The notes under the pieces were generated by a model, which was given only the letters and a program-made list of their open reading frames with translations, searched no databases and was not told the DNA's origin. DNA of 64,000 nucleotides from Lachnospiraceae bacterium (lineage in GTDB: Bacteria > Bacillota > Clostridia > Lachnospirales > Lachnospiraceae), in assembly GCA_017525525.1 (NCBI GenBank), contig JAFXSQ010000001.1, positions 1-64,000 on the forward strand, read 5' to 3'. This document shows, piece after piece, positions 50,645 to 59,853 of this stretch. Position 1 is the stretch's first letter. Each line of letters starts with the position of its first letter. The translations under genes were made by a program, and so were the position numbers.

Positions 50645-50780
50645 ATGACGCAATTCAGCAATGAAGTGATTGGCACGGCTGCCTGGGATAATTGTTTTCA
50701 AAGGGACAGTGAAATGCCCTTTGAAAACAATTTCCCGTCGCGCCGGGAATGTACGTTGTTGGTTTGTGCTGAATTGCTGT
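50645..50780. repeat. Family C structured element, copy 2
   Basis: Outer stem 11 perfect bp (50650-50660 with 50767-50777); a short GGCA-CGGC-TGCC hairpin (50672-50683); central 16-bp perfect stem (50690-50705 with 50717-50732); then TTCCCG/CGGGAA with the TCGCGC loop (50732-50749). Arms differ from copy 1 yet stay paired. Confidence 0.88.
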
Positions 50781-50844
50781 TTACTGAGTTGCTTGCATAA
50801 TTTGATTTGCATAATATGATTTGAATAAGGAATAGTAAATAAAG

Positions 50845-51348
50845 ATGCTGAATATAGTATTACATGAGCCAGAGGTGCATGTGAACACGGGCAATATAGG
50901 CAGAACCTGCGTTGCGACGGGGACGAAGCTTCACCTTATCGAACCGCTGGGGTTCAGGCTTACCGACAAGAAGATTAAAAGGGCGGGACTTGACTACTGG
51001 GACAGACTTGACGTGACTACCTATGTAGACTATAATGACTTTCTTGAGAAAAACCCGGGCGCGGTGATTTATTTTTCAACCACGAAGGGGAAGCAGACCT
51101 ATGCGGATGTGAGTTATCCGGACAATGCCTTTATCATGTTCGGCAAGGAAAGCAAGGGCATACCCGAGGAGATACTCGCAGCAGATAAAGAGCACTGTAT
51201 ACGCATACCTATGTTGGAGAAGGAGCGCTCTCTGAATTTGTCTAACGCGGTAGCCATTGTGCTCTATGAAGCCTTAAGACAGCATGGTTTTAAGGGACTG
51301 GAATTAGAAGGCGAGCTTCATGAGCTAACATATCTGGAAAAAGAGTAG
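50845..51348 (+). CDS. trmL: tRNA (cytidine/uridine(34)-2'-O)-methyltransferase
   Basis: A 167-aa SPOUT methyltransferase that methylates the wobble ribose of tRNA-Leu isoacceptors (family knowledge). It begins MLNIVLHEPEVHVNTGNIGRTC and has the C-terminal knot motifs MFGKESKGIPEEIL and IPMLEKERSLNLSNAVAIVLYEALRQ. Length is typical for TrmL. The 5' side is the family C element; SD is weak (AAGGAATAG). Confidence 0.93.
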   Translation: MLNIVLHEPEVHVNTGNIGRTCVATGTKLHLIEPLGFRLTDKKIKRAGLDYWDRLDVTTYVDYNDFLEKNPGAVIYFSTTKGKQTYADVSYPDNAFIMFGKESKGIPEEILAADKEHCIRIPMLEKERSLNLSNAVAIVLYEALRQHGFKGLELEGELHELTYLEKE

Positions 51349-51593
51349 GAAGTGTTAGCCGTATAGGGCGGGAAATAAATAATGTATCGGTGCGTCAGCT
51401 AACAAAACACTGAAAATGCAGGCGCTTGTTAGCCGGGCGGGCTGAAAAAGCAGGCGGAAACCGGTAAAAAGGCTAACAAGACTTCAAAACAATACAGATT
51501 GTTAGCTTTACAACAAAATCAAGCAGTAATCTTCGCTGAAAAGAAGAAACACTGCGCAGCTATAGACAAAGAATATAATCGGAGGAAAGAAGA
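51349..51593 (+). promoter_or_regulatory. glyA leader with repeated GTTAGC/GCTAAC pairing blocks
   Basis: The 245 bases before glyA hold no gene. GTTAGC occurs at 51354, 51429 and 51501, and its complement GCTAAC at 51398 and 51472. A 10-bp perfect stem forms between 51425-51434 and 51471-51480, while 51472-51479 can instead pair with 51499-51506 (8 bp), giving mutually exclusive folds. It does not match the glycine, THF or SAM riboswitch patterns I know. Confidence 0.55.
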
Positions 51594-52829
51594 ATGTTTG
51601 ATTTTAACGAAATCGTAACCGTTGACCCTGAGGTTGCGGCAGCCATGACCGACGAGATCAATCGTCAGAACGAGAACTTAGAGCTGATCGCTTCCGAAAA
51701 CATCGTATCCAAGGCAGTTATGGCTGCCATGGGAAGCCCCCTTACCAACAAGTATGCCGAGGGTTACCCGGGCAAGCGTTACTACGGCGGTTGCCAGTAC
51801 GTGGACGTAGTTGAGGACCTTGCAAGAGATCGCGCTAAAGAGCTTTTCGGTTGTGAGTATGTAAATGTTCAGCCTCATTCGGGCGCGCAGGCTAACATGG
51901 CTGCATTCTTTGCCATCATGGAGCCGGGCGATACATTTATGGGAATGAACTTGGCTCACGGCGGTCACCTTACACATGGCTCACCGGTTAACATGTCCGG
52001 TAAGTACTTCAATGTAGTTCCTTACGGAGTTAACGATGACGGCTTCATAGATTATGACAATGTTCTCTCTATCGCTAAGGAGTGCAAGCCCAAGCTTATC
52101 GTAGCAGGTGCTTCAGCTTACGCAAGAGCAATCGACTTCAAGCGTTTCAGAGAGATAGCTGACGAGGTTGGCGCAGTACTTATGGTTGATATGGCTCACA
52201 TTGCGGGCCTTGTAGCTGCAGGCTGCCACGAGAGCCCGATTCCTTATGCGCATGTTACAACAACCACAACTCACAAGACCTTGAGAGGACCTCGTGGCGG
52301 TATGATCATGTGCTCAAATGAGGTAAATGAAAAGTACAACTTCAACAAGGCTGTATTCCCCGGAATCCAGGGCGGCCCGCTCATGCATGTTATAGCAGGC
52401 AAGGCTGTATGCCTTAAGGAAGCTCTTACTCCCGAGTACAAGGCTTACCAGCAGCAGGTTGTAAAGAATGCATCAACTCTTGCTTCGGCTCTTATGGAGA
52501 GAGGCTTCAAGATAGTATCGGGCGGCACGGATAACCACCTTATGCTCGTAGACCTTCAGAATCTTGAGCTCACCGGCAAGGAGGTTGAGAAGGCGCTTGA
52601 TGAGGTGCATATCACAGCAAACAAGAACACTGTTCCGAACGATCCGAAGTCACCGTTCGTAACAAGCGGTATCAGACTCGGTACTCCCGCGGTTACAACC
52701 AGAGGAGCGAATGAGGAGGATATGATTGTTATCGCCGATGCTATAAAGGCAGCAGTTATTGACAAGGATGACGCAAAGGCTATGGAACTTGTGAAGAGCA
52801 TTACTTCAAAGTATCCGTTGTATCAGTAG
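51594..52829 (+). CDS. glyA: Serine hydroxymethyltransferase
   Basis: A 411-aa PLP enzyme interconverting serine and glycine with tetrahydrofolate as one-carbon acceptor. Motifs: [38 protein letters not shown], the catalytic Lys in [16 protein letters not shown], and [18 protein letters not shown]. Full length. SD GGAGGAAAG. Family A-type repeats lie downstream, and the structured leader lies upstream. Confidence 0.97.
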   Translation: MFDFNEIVTVDPEVAAAMTDEINRQNENLELIASENIVSKAVMAAMGSPLTNKYAEGYPGKRYYGGCQYVDVVEDLARDRAKELFGCEYVNVQPHSGAQANMAAFFAIMEPGDTFMGMNLAHGGHLTHGSPVNMSGKYFNVVPYGVNDDGFIDYDNVLSIAKECKPKLIVAGASAYARAIDFKRFREIADEVGAVLMVDMAHIAGLVAAGCHESPIPYAHVTTTTTHKTLRGPRGGMIMCSNEVNEKYNFNKAVFPGIQGGPLMHVIAGKAVCLKEALTPEYKAYQQQVVKNASTLASALMERGFKIVSGGTDNHLMLVDLQNLELTGKEVEKALDEVHITANKNTVPNDPKSPFVTSGIRLGTPAVTTRGANEEDMIVIADAIKAAVIDKDDAKAMELVKSITSKYPLYQ

Positions 52830-52831
52830 AA

Positions 52832-52947
52832 AAGATTCTTCGGGCTTAAAGTATTGACACGACTCATTCTTTGTCGTGTCCTGTCGTCGAAACGCATGCA
52901 AGAAATGACTTCGTCATTTGCGTTTCTCCTCGCCCTCAGAATGACAC
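52832..52947. repeat. Composite family A repeat between glyA and ftsH
   Basis: Left part AAGATTCTTCGGGCTTAAAG, right part CCCTCAGAATGACAC, with two insert hairpins between them: GACACGAC/GTCGTGTC and a longer GAAACGCA/TGCGTTTC stem holding AAATGAC-TTC-GTCATTT. Confidence 0.8.
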
Positions 52948-53019
52948 AGAACTGTACTTTTGAATGATACGGATGCTTGTACTTAAGAACGACACAACGA
53001 ACGATTAGAAGAAAGATAT

Positions 53020-54912
53020 ATGGAAGAAAACAACAACGAACAGAATAATGATAACAAGGGTGGCGGCAAGAAGAAGCCGTCACCCACTCTTATAGTGCTT
53101 ATTATCTCTATGCTGCTCACGCTGGTATTCTGGCGCGGGTACACCTCGTTCAAGAATTCGGGACAGAACAAGATTACTTACAGCGAGTTTCTGAAGATGC
53201 TGGAGGACAAGAATGTCGCTAACGTGAAGATAAAAGGAAATGAGATCTCGTTTGAACCGGTGAAGGATGACAACGGATCACTAAACACGGTCAAGTATTA
53301 TGTGATACGAACCGATGATTACGACCTCGTCGAGAGACTTCACGATGCGGGAGTATCCTTCGAGGCAATAGACGAGGGCAGCTCGGCGGTGGTTTCCACA
53401 ATTATCTCCTATGTGATTATGATTGGCGCCTTCTACATCATGCTTATGCTGATTATGAAAAATGCATCGAAGTCCGGCGGCATCATGGGTGTAGGCAAGT
53501 CAAATGCGAAGATGTATGTGGAGAAGGAAACCGGCATTACATTTGCGGATGTGGCGGGACAGGCAGAGGCAAAGGAAAGCTTAACCGAGATGGTGGACTT
53601 TCTTGAAAAGCCGGAGAAATACCTTGAGATAGGCGCGAAGCTTCCGAGAGGCGCGCTGCTTGTGGGCCCTCCGGGAACCGGTAAAACCTTGCTTGCGAAG
53701 GCTGTGGCCGGCGAGGCAAAGGTGCCATTCTTCTCGCTTTCGGGTTCCGAATTCGTGGAGATGTATGTGGGCGTCGGCGCGTCAAGAGTGAGGGATTTGT
53801 TCAAGAGAGCCAACTCTATGGCGCCGTGTATCATCTTCATAGACGAGATAGATGCGATAGGAAGAAGCCGTGACACCAGGCACGCAGGCGGCGACAGCGA
53901 GAGGGAGCAGACCTTAAACCAGCTGCTTTCGGAGATGGATGGCTTCGACACCTCTAAGGGAATAGTGGTGCTTGCGGCGACGAACAGACCAGAAGTCTTA
54001 GATAAGGCGCTGCTAAGGCCCGGACGATTTGACAGAAGGATTACCGTATCGAGACCGGATCTTCAGGGAAGGATAGATACGCTCAAGGTTCATTCGAAGA
54101 ATGTAAGACTTGACGACACGGTTGATTTCAGGGAGCTTGCGCTTGCAACGGCGGGCTCGGTGGGAGCTGACCTTGCAAACATAGTCAATGAGGGCGCGCT
54201 GACTGCCGTGAGAAACCGGAGAGAATGCGTGTCGCAGAAGGATTTGCTGGGCGCGGTTGAGATAGTGTTTGCGGGCAAGGAGAAGAAGCAGAAGCTTCTG
54301 TCCGACAGCGAGAAGAGGATAGTTGCTTACCATGAAACCGGACACGCGCTTGTATCCGCCCTGCAGAAGCACACGGTCCCCATACAGAAGATTACCATAA
54401 TTCCGAGAACGGACGGAGCGCTCGGTTATGTGTGGAATGTGCCCGAGGAGGAAAAACAGCTTGAGACCAAGAAGGAGATGGAGGAGGAGATAGTAACCCT
54501 CCTGGCCGGAAGGGCAGCAGAGGAGCTCAAGTTCGATTCGATTACCAACGGCGCGTCAAATGACATCGAAAAGGCGACAAACTTAGCGCGCACCATGGTT
54601 ACCATGTACGGAATGAGCGATAAATTCGGCATGGTGCAGCTTGAAGGAATAACAGGAGAATACCTTGACAGAAGAAGAGTGCTCAACTGCTCTTCGGAAA
54701 CCGAGACCAAGGTGGATACCGAGGTCAAGAATATGATCAAGGGCTTCTACGAGAAGGCAATAAAGCTTTTGAAGAAGAATATGGAGACCTTGGATGATAT
54801 AGCGGGTGTTCTCTACGAGAAGGAGAACCTGACGGGCAAGGAATTCATGGAGCTCTTTGAGAAGCATCAGGGTATAAAGCTTAAGGAAGTCGGAGAAGAA
54901 ACCACGGTCTAG
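53020..54912 (+). CDS. ftsH: ATP-dependent zinc metalloprotease FtsH
   Basis: A 630-aa membrane AAA+ protease that degrades misfolded membrane and regulatory proteins. N-terminal TM1 (about residues 24-45) and TM2 (about 125-148) flank an external domain. AAA motifs: Walker A GPPGTGKT (about 217-224), Walker B IIFIDEIDAIG, and the second region of homology AATNRPEVLDKALLRPGRFDR. Protease zinc motif HETGH (about 444-448) in VAYHETGHALVSAL. C-terminus ends at about 630 with KLKEVGEETTV. Its stop codon sits in a terminator loop. Confidence 0.97.
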   Translation: MEENNNEQNNDNKGGGKKKPSPTLIVLIISMLLTLVFWRGYTSFKNSGQNKITYSEFLKMLEDKNVANVKIKGNEISFEPVKDDNGSLNTVKYYVIRTDDYDLVERLHDAGVSFEAIDEGSSAVVSTIISYVIMIGAFYIMLMLIMKNASKSGGIMGVGKSNAKMYVEKETGITFADVAGQAEAKESLTEMVDFLEKPEKYLEIGAKLPRGALLVGPPGTGKTLLAKAVAGEAKVPFFSLSGSEFVEMYVGVGASRVRDLFKRANSMAPCIIFIDEIDAIGRSRDTRHAGGDSEREQTLNQLLSEMDGFDTSKGIVVLAATNRPEVLDKALLRPGRFDRRITVSRPDLQGRIDTLKVHSKNVRLDDTVDFRELALATAGSVGADLANIVNEGALTAVRNRRECVSQKDLLGAVEIVFAGKEKKQKLLSDSEKRIVAYHETGHALVSALQKHTVPIQKITIIPRTDGALGYVWNVPEEEKQLETKKEMEEEIVTLLAGRAAEELKFDSITNGASNDIEKATNLARTMVTMYGMSDKFGMVQLEGITGEYLDRRRVLNCSSETETKVDTEVKNMIKGFYEKAIKLLKKNMETLDDIAGVLYEKENLTGKEFMELFEKHQGIKLKEVGEETTV

Positions 54913-54930
54913 CGGACCGTGGTTTCTTTA
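54899..54930 (+). terminator. ftsH terminator with the stop codon in its loop
   Basis: A perfect 11-bp stem (54899-54909 with 54915-54925) and a 5-base loop containing the TAG stop (54910-54912). T-rich tail CTTTAT. Confidence 0.75.
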
Positions 54931-54931
54931 T

Positions 54932-55018
54932 GCGCACGCACGCGTAATGTAAATAGCCACAGAGCGGCACGCGTGCGGCGCAGCGTGTAGGGAGCGACTG
55001 CGTCTTCCCTACACGATT
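54932..55018. repeat. Family B structured element, copy 2
   Basis: Outer stem CGCACGC/GCGTGCG (54937-54943 with 54971-54977), inner GCC/GGC hairpin, then GGCGCAG and a perfect 9-bp hairpin (54984-54992 with 55007-55015) with loop AGCGACTGCGTCTT. Compare 43762-43843. Confidence 0.85.
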
Positions 55019-55091
55019 TATAGGGGCACCGAAATGTAGATGTCGGCTAAAGCTGACCGGTGCCCTGCTTGATTTTGACATCCCTTACTAC

Positions 55092-55120
55092 TTGCGATAA
55101 AAGCGTAATTTTGGTACAAT
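55092..55120 (+). promoter_or_regulatory. Promoter of the HD-GYP gene
   Basis: TTGCGA (55092-55097) and TACAAT (55115-55120), 17-base spacer, 52 bases before the start codon. Confidence 0.6.
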
Positions 55121-55172
55121 AACCATAACTGTGTATTCATACAAATAATTGATAATTTCAGGGAGAATCGGC

Positions 55173-56525
55173 ATGAATAAATTGAGCAAAAAAACCTCCA
55201 TAAAAGTCTTTATCGCAGTGTTGGTGATGGGCATAATAGGCATAGCCTGCATAGGCATATTAAAATTCGATATCAACAGGCTGGCGACGAATTATGAGGA
55301 GAATATCACTACTGCTTTTGAGACAAAAGGGTATATGGATGATATACAGAAGCTCCTTTACATGCACCAGGCGATGGTTGCCGGACACATAGTTACGAAT
55401 GATGAGCATAAGAAGGATATATACAGCTATGACGAGACCGTGACCCGCGAGGATATAAAGAGGACACTTAACGAGCTTTCAAATGCGGAGTTTACCGAGG
55501 AAGAAAAAGCCCTGGTCAACGAGATAAAGAAGGATGTTGACAACTACTTAAGCCATGTGGACGAGGCGATAGAAATCTCGCGTGTCGGCCAGGAGTCGGA
55601 GGCTGACACCTATGTATCCGAGAATCTTACGCCGCATATAACCAGGGTAAATGAGACGATGGAAAAGCTTGAGGTCTTAGTGTCCAAGCAGATTAGCGAA
55701 GGCAGGAGAAAGATGGACAACGACATCCTTCTTGCGAGAATCAGCGCCATCTTAAGCGTAGGAGCCCTTATATTTACGGTGTTCGTAGGCGTGCTGATAA
55801 GCATGAGGCTTACCGTGGAGCTTGAGAAGTACAAGTCAGACCTGGAGCAGGATGTGGAGCGCCAGAAGGATGAGCTTGTGGAAAGGAACAACAAGCTTAT
55901 CAAGATTCAGGACAACACCGTGATGGGGATGGCGAACCTCATCGAGAGCAGGGATTTGGAGACCGGAACGCATATCAAGCGCACCAGCGCTTATGTGGGA
56001 CTTATCGCGAGGGAAGCCAAGGCAAGGGGACTGTTCACGGACACGCTTACCGATGAATACATTGAGCTTCTCGTGAAGGCTGCGCCCATGCATGATGTGG
56101 GCAAGATTATAGTTCCGGATCACATACTCCAGAAGCCTGCGAAGCTTACCAAGGAAGAGTTCGAGATTATGAAGAGGCACGCCTCTGAGGGTGGTCGCAT
56201 AGTGAGAGAGGTTCTCTCGGGAGTCGAGGAGACCGACTACATAGACATAGCCTTTGACGTGGCAACCTATCATCACGAGTGGTGGAACGGCAAGGGTTAT
56301 CCTTCGGGAAAGAAGGGGGATGACATCCCGCTTTCAGCGAGAATTATGGCTATTGCGGATGTATTTGACGCCCTTGTGTCGAAGAGGGTTTACAAGGATG
56401 CATTTCCGGTGGATGCGTCCTTAAAGATAATAAAGGAAGAGGGCGGAACACACTTCGATCCGCGCCTTGCGGATATATTCTTAGACCTTAAGGACGAGGT
56501 TGATAAGATAATAAATGAGACCTAG
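55173..56525 (+). CDS. Membrane HD-GYP domain protein
   Basis: A 450-aa signalling protein: TM1 (about residues 10-30), an extracellular four-helix-bundle-like sensor (to about 190), TM2 (about 192-212), a short coiled coil, then an HD-GYP phosphodiesterase domain. Metal-binding HD is in APMHDVGKIIVPDHIL, followed by KRHASEGGRIV and the H-N-x-x-GYP-type segment YHHEWWNGKGYPSGKKGDDIPLSARI. Family members hydrolyse c-di-GMP or related dinucleotides. Start at ATG 55173 with AGGGAGAA upstream; the frame stays open to 55149. A partial family A repeat separates it from the two-component genes. Confidence 0.9.
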   Translation: MNKLSKKTSIKVFIAVLVMGIIGIACIGILKFDINRLATNYEENITTAFETKGYMDDIQKLLYMHQAMVAGHIVTNDEHKKDIYSYDETVTREDIKRTLNELSNAEFTEEEKALVNEIKKDVDNYLSHVDEAIEISRVGQESEADTYVSENLTPHITRVNETMEKLEVLVSKQISEGRRKMDNDILLARISAILSVGALIFTVFVGVLISMRLTVELEKYKSDLEQDVERQKDELVERNNKLIKIQDNTVMGMANLIESRDLETGTHIKRTSAYVGLIAREAKARGLFTDTLTDEYIELLVKAAPMHDVGKIIVPDHILQKPAKLTKEEFEIMKRHASEGGRIVREVLSGVEETDYIDIAFDVATYHHEWWNGKGYPSGKKGDDIPLSARIMAIADVFDALVSKRVYKDAFPVDASLKIIKEEGGTHFDPRLADIFLDLKDEVDKIINET

Positions 56526-56551
56526 CTACAAGGGAGTGTAATACATATTAG

Positions 56552-56600
56552 AAAAAAGATTCTTCGGACTTGCGTAGCAACAGAGAGCGAAGAGTCTTGA
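56552..56600. repeat. Short family A palindrome
   Basis: AAAGATTCTTCGGACTTGCG and the inverse GCGAAGAGTCTT, between the HD-GYP gene and the response regulator gene. Confidence 0.65.
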
Positions 56601-56618
56601 ATCGGAGGGGTTACAACT

Positions 56619-57296
56619 ATGAAATTATTATATGCCGAAGATGAAGCTGATATGGCGGATGCCGTAGTCGATATCCTGACCTTTCACAAGTACATGGTTG
56701 ATCATGTGTCGGACGGACAGGAGGCACTTGACTATGCCAGGACAGACAATTACGACGGTATGATACTTGACATAATGATGCCGAAGAAGAGCGGCCTTGA
56801 GGTATTAAAGACCCTGAGGGCCGAGGGAAACAACACGCCGGTGCTTCTGCTCACGGCGAAGGCGGAGGTTGAGGACAGGATATCAGGGCTTGATATGGGC
56901 GCGGACGATTATCTTCCGAAGCCCTTCGTGATGGAGGAGCTGCTCGCAAGAATAAGGGCCATGCTCAGGCGAAGGGAGGATTTCACTCCCGACATATTAA
57001 CATGTGGCAACCTCTCGCTCAATCAGAGCAGCTATGAGCTTTTTACGGATACCGGTTCGGTTACCCTGCCAAAGTACGAATACAGGCTTATGGAAGCGTT
57101 TATGCTCAACCGGGGCATATATCTCTCTACCGAGCAGATTTTGGAGAAGGTGTGGGGCTACGACTCCGATGCAGAGAATGGTTCGGTGTGGGTATACATT
57201 TCCTATGTCAGGAAAAAACTCGCGCAGATAGGATCGAACGCGGAGATACAGGTTAAGAGAAATATAGGTTATCGTCTGGAGGTAAAGGGTCAGTGA
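56619..57296 (+). CDS. OmpR-family response regulator
   Basis: A 225-aa regulator: receiver domain with acidic pocket LLYAEDEADM, phospho-acceptor Asp51 in MILDIMMPKKSG, Lys in LPKPFVMEELLAR; then a winged-helix DNA-binding domain (about 128-222; LPKYEYRLMEAFMLNRG and VWVYISYVRKKLAQIG). It overlaps the kinase gene by four bases (GTGA). First gene of a coupled run that continues through a nucleotide-sugar epimerase, L,D-transpeptidase and polysaccharide exporter; control of that run is inferred from position. Confidence 0.94.
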   Translation: MKLLYAEDEADMADAVVDILTFHKYMVDHVSDGQEALDYARTDNYDGMILDIMMPKKSGLEVLKTLRAEGNNTPVLLLTAKAEVEDRISGLDMGADDYLPKPFVMEELLARIRAMLRRREDFTPDILTCGNLSLNQSSYELFTDTGSVTLPKYEYRLMEAFMLNRGIYLSTEQILEKVWGYDSDAENGSVWVYISYVRKKLAQIGSNAEIQVKRNIGYRLEVKGQ

Positions 57297-58720
57297 TAAA
57301 AACCCTTAAGAAAAGATTTGTCTTAAGCTCGATGGCTGCCATAACCTTGCTCATCATAGTGGTGCTCGGGGGCATAAATGTGGCCAATGCCGTGCGCATC
57401 AGAAATGAAAATGATGCAGTGTTAGAGGGATTGGTATCCATGGGTGGTGAGAGACGCAACATGAACAACCCCGGCATGAACAACCCGGGTTTTGATCCGA
57501 AGAACACGGATACGCAGTCAGCGCCGGATGGTGCGGGGAATGGTGGCCCTGATTCCAACGATTCGGGCTTCGGCGTCCCCGGCTTCGAGGGCCAGCAGCT
57601 GCCGGAGTTCATGCAGCCCGAGGGAGACTTCGGCGACAGAAGGTTCAAGGAAAAAAGAGGCTTATTTAACCTGAATCCTGATGAGGATGAGCTTATGAGC
57701 GCGAGATACTTCGCCATAAGGTATGACTCTGAAGGAAACATTATATACACAAATGTCGAGAATATCTCCTCGGTGGACGAGGAGGAGGCTGAGGCTATTG
57801 CGGCTAAGGCCTATGCCTCAGGCAATTTAGAGGGTAAGCTCGAGGGCTTTAAGTATGTGATTACGATTTCACCCGACAGGAGCAACAATCTTGCAATCTT
57901 TCTGGATGTGTCCAAAAACAGACGCTCCATTCTCTATGTGGCGCTTATCTCCGCTGCAGTAGGTCTTCTTGCAGAGATTGCCATGCTGCTTTTGGTACTT
58001 CTGCTGTCGAGAAAGGCCATAGAGCCCATAGCCGCAAATATGGAGCGGCAGAAGCGCTTTGTGACGGATGCGGGGCATGAGATTAAAACTCCGCTTGCGA
58101 TAATAAGGGCGAATACGGATGCCATGGAGCTTCACAACGGAGAGAATAAGTGGAGCAGGAATATCAAGACACAGACAGACAGACTTTCGGGGCTTATGAA
58201 GAACATGCTCACGCTTGCAAAAAGCGATGACGGAACCCTGCATATAGTTAAGGAGGAGCTTGACTTAAGCACCTTGGTGGAGGATACGGCGGCTGCCTTC
58301 TACGAGCCGGCAAAGCTGAAGGGATTAAAGCTCGAGCCGAGCATAGAGCCTGAGATTACCTATAGGGCTTCGAAGGAGCAGATGGTTCAGTTAGTGTCGC
58401 TTCTGTTAGACAACTCTGTCAAATACGCCTCGGACAAGGGACCGATAAGGATAAATCTCGCAAGAAGCAGCAAGGGAGTAAAGCTAGAGGTGTCTAATGC
58501 AGTAGACAATCCGGAGTCCATAGATACAAATAAGCTATTTGACCGTTTCTACAGAGCGGATGAGGCAAGAACCCAGAAGTCCGGCGGTTACGGAATAGGG
58601 CTTTCGGTTGTTGCATCCATATGCGAGTCGCATCACGGGAAGGCTAAGGCTGTCATCGAGGACGACAGGATAGTGTTCAAAATAACGCTCGGAGAGAGGA
58701 AAAGGGATATAAAGCAATGA
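57293..58720 (+). CDS. Sensor histidine kinase with a proline/glycine/asparagine-rich external loop
   Basis: A 475-aa membrane kinase: TM1 (about residues 9-30), an external region of about 175 residues with a low-complexity Asn/Pro/Gly/Asp-rich part (about 50-110), TM2 (about 217-240), then HisKA with the H-box FVTDAGHEIKTPLAIIRAN and HATPase motifs LDNSVKYASDKG and GGYGIGLSVVASI. GTG start overlaps the response regulator stop. Its own stop overlaps the next gene (ATGA). The disordered loop is unusual for such kinases and may contact the wall. Confidence 0.92.
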   Translation: MIKTLKKRFVLSSMAAITLLIIVVLGGINVANAVRIRNENDAVLEGLVSMGGERRNMNNPGMNNPGFDPKNTDTQSAPDGAGNGGPDSNDSGFGVPGFEGQQLPEFMQPEGDFGDRRFKEKRGLFNLNPDEDELMSARYFAIRYDSEGNIIYTNVENISSVDEEEAEAIAAKAYASGNLEGKLEGFKYVITISPDRSNNLAIFLDVSKNRRSILYVALISAAVGLLAEIAMLLLVLLLSRKAIEPIAANMERQKRFVTDAGHEIKTPLAIIRANTDAMELHNGENKWSRNIKTQTDRLSGLMKNMLTLAKSDDGTLHIVKEELDLSTLVEDTAAAFYEPAKLKGLKLEPSIEPEITYRASKEQMVQLVSLLLDNSVKYASDKGPIRINLARSSKGVKLEVSNAVDNPESIDTNKLFDRFYRADEARTQKSGGYGIGLSVVASICESHHGKAKAVIEDDRIVFKITLGERKRDIKQ

Positions 58721-59853
58721 CGCTTTATGAAAGCAAAGCTTACAGAGAGCTTATGAAAAGCGAGGTTCAAAGGCTTGAGACGGAGAGCTTTAAGGGAAAG
58801 CGGGTGCTTATAACCGGCGGCACGGGCATGGTCGGAAGCATGATTGCGGACATACTTCTGTACGCTGATGAGCTTCTTGAGCTTGATATTAAGGTGTGCG
58901 TTACCACCAGAAGCAGGGATAAGGCCATAAAACGGTTCGAGGGGTGCCCGTGTCAGAATAAGCTGATGATAGCGGAGTGGGACGCGGCGGATATCCGGCC
59001 GGGGGCGCTGCAGGAAGCGTTAAGGAAAGCGGTTCATAAGAACAACGGTGATGACAAAGCCGGCACTGAGGTATCGGCAGAGCGCTTTGATTACTACATA
59101 CACTGCGCCAGCACCACTCATCCGAAGGCTTATGCGTCTAACCCGATAGACACGATTGTCGCAAATGTATTCGGGCTGCAAACGCTTCTTGAAGCAGCGG
59201 CAGAGTCCAACGGCAGCAGGCTTGCCTTTCTCTCCTCTGTTGAGGTGTACGGAGAGAACAAAACCGGCGAGGGCGACTTTGCCGAGAAGGATATGGGCTA
59301 TATCGACTGCAACATCTTAAGGGCCGGGTACCCGGAGGCTAAGCGGGTCGGCGAGGCGCTGTGCATGGCCTACGCGGAGGAAAAGGGCGCGGACACGGTT
59401 ATACCGAGGCTTGCGAGAACCTACGGTCCCACGCTTTTGTCATCGGACACAAAGGCGCTTTCGCAGTTTATAAAAAAGGCGCTCTGCAAAGAGGATATAG
59501 TCTTAAAGAGTTCGGGGACACAGACCTACTCATACTGCTTTTCGGCGGATGCGGCGTCGGCGGTGCTGTACCTGCTTGCCAAGGGAAAGAGCAACGAGGC
59601 GGTAAATGTACTCTCGCCCGGCTCGGACATAAGCCTGAAAGCCTTGAGTGAAAAGTTAGCAGGTCTTTCGGGCACAAAGGTTGTGTTCGAGCTGCCCGAG
59701 GAAGAAGAGAAGAAGGGATATTCAACCGCGACAAGAGCCACGCTTTCGGGCGGGCTGCTTGAAAGCCGCGGTTTCAAATCAAGATACACGATAGATGAGG
59801 GACTTGAGATAACAATGGAGATATATCGGGAGACGGGAGGATACATTGTATGA
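58717..59853 (+). CDS. NAD-dependent epimerase/dehydratase (extended SDR)
   Basis: A 378-aa extended short-chain dehydrogenase with the cofactor motif ITGGTGMVGSMIADIL (about residues 32-47), an Ala-Ser-Thr-Thr block in HCASTTHPKAYASNPID, catalytic Ser in LSSVEVYGE and Tyr/Lys in GYPEAKRVGE. Family members act on nucleotide sugars (4-epimerases, 4,6-dehydratases or UDP-glucuronate decarboxylases); the substrate is not clear. Start ATG overlaps the kinase stop and its own stop overlaps the next start, so translation is coupled on both sides. Confidence 0.88.
   Translation: MTLYESKAYRELMKSEVQRLETESFKGKRVLITGGTGMVGSMIADILLYADELLELDIKVCVTTRSRDKAIKRFEGCPCQNKLMIAEWDAADIRPGALQEALRKAVHKNNGDDKAGTEVSAERFDYYIHCASTTHPKAYASNPIDTIVANVFGLQTLLEAAAESNGSRLAFLSSVEVYGENKTGEGDFAEKDMGYIDCNILRAGYPEAKRVGEALCMAYAEEKGADTVIPRLARTYGPTLLSSDTKALSQFIKKALCKEDIVLKSSGTQTYSYCFSADAASAVLYLLAKGKSNEAVNVLSPGSDISLKALSEKLAGLSGTKVVFELPEEEEKKGYSTATRATLSGGLLESRGFKSRYTIDEGLEITMEIYRETGGYIV

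Noticed and set aside
51349..51593. Known glycine, THF or SAM riboswitch upstream of glyA
   Set aside because: None of the conserved cores of these classes that I can recall is present; only repeated pairing blocks are seen.
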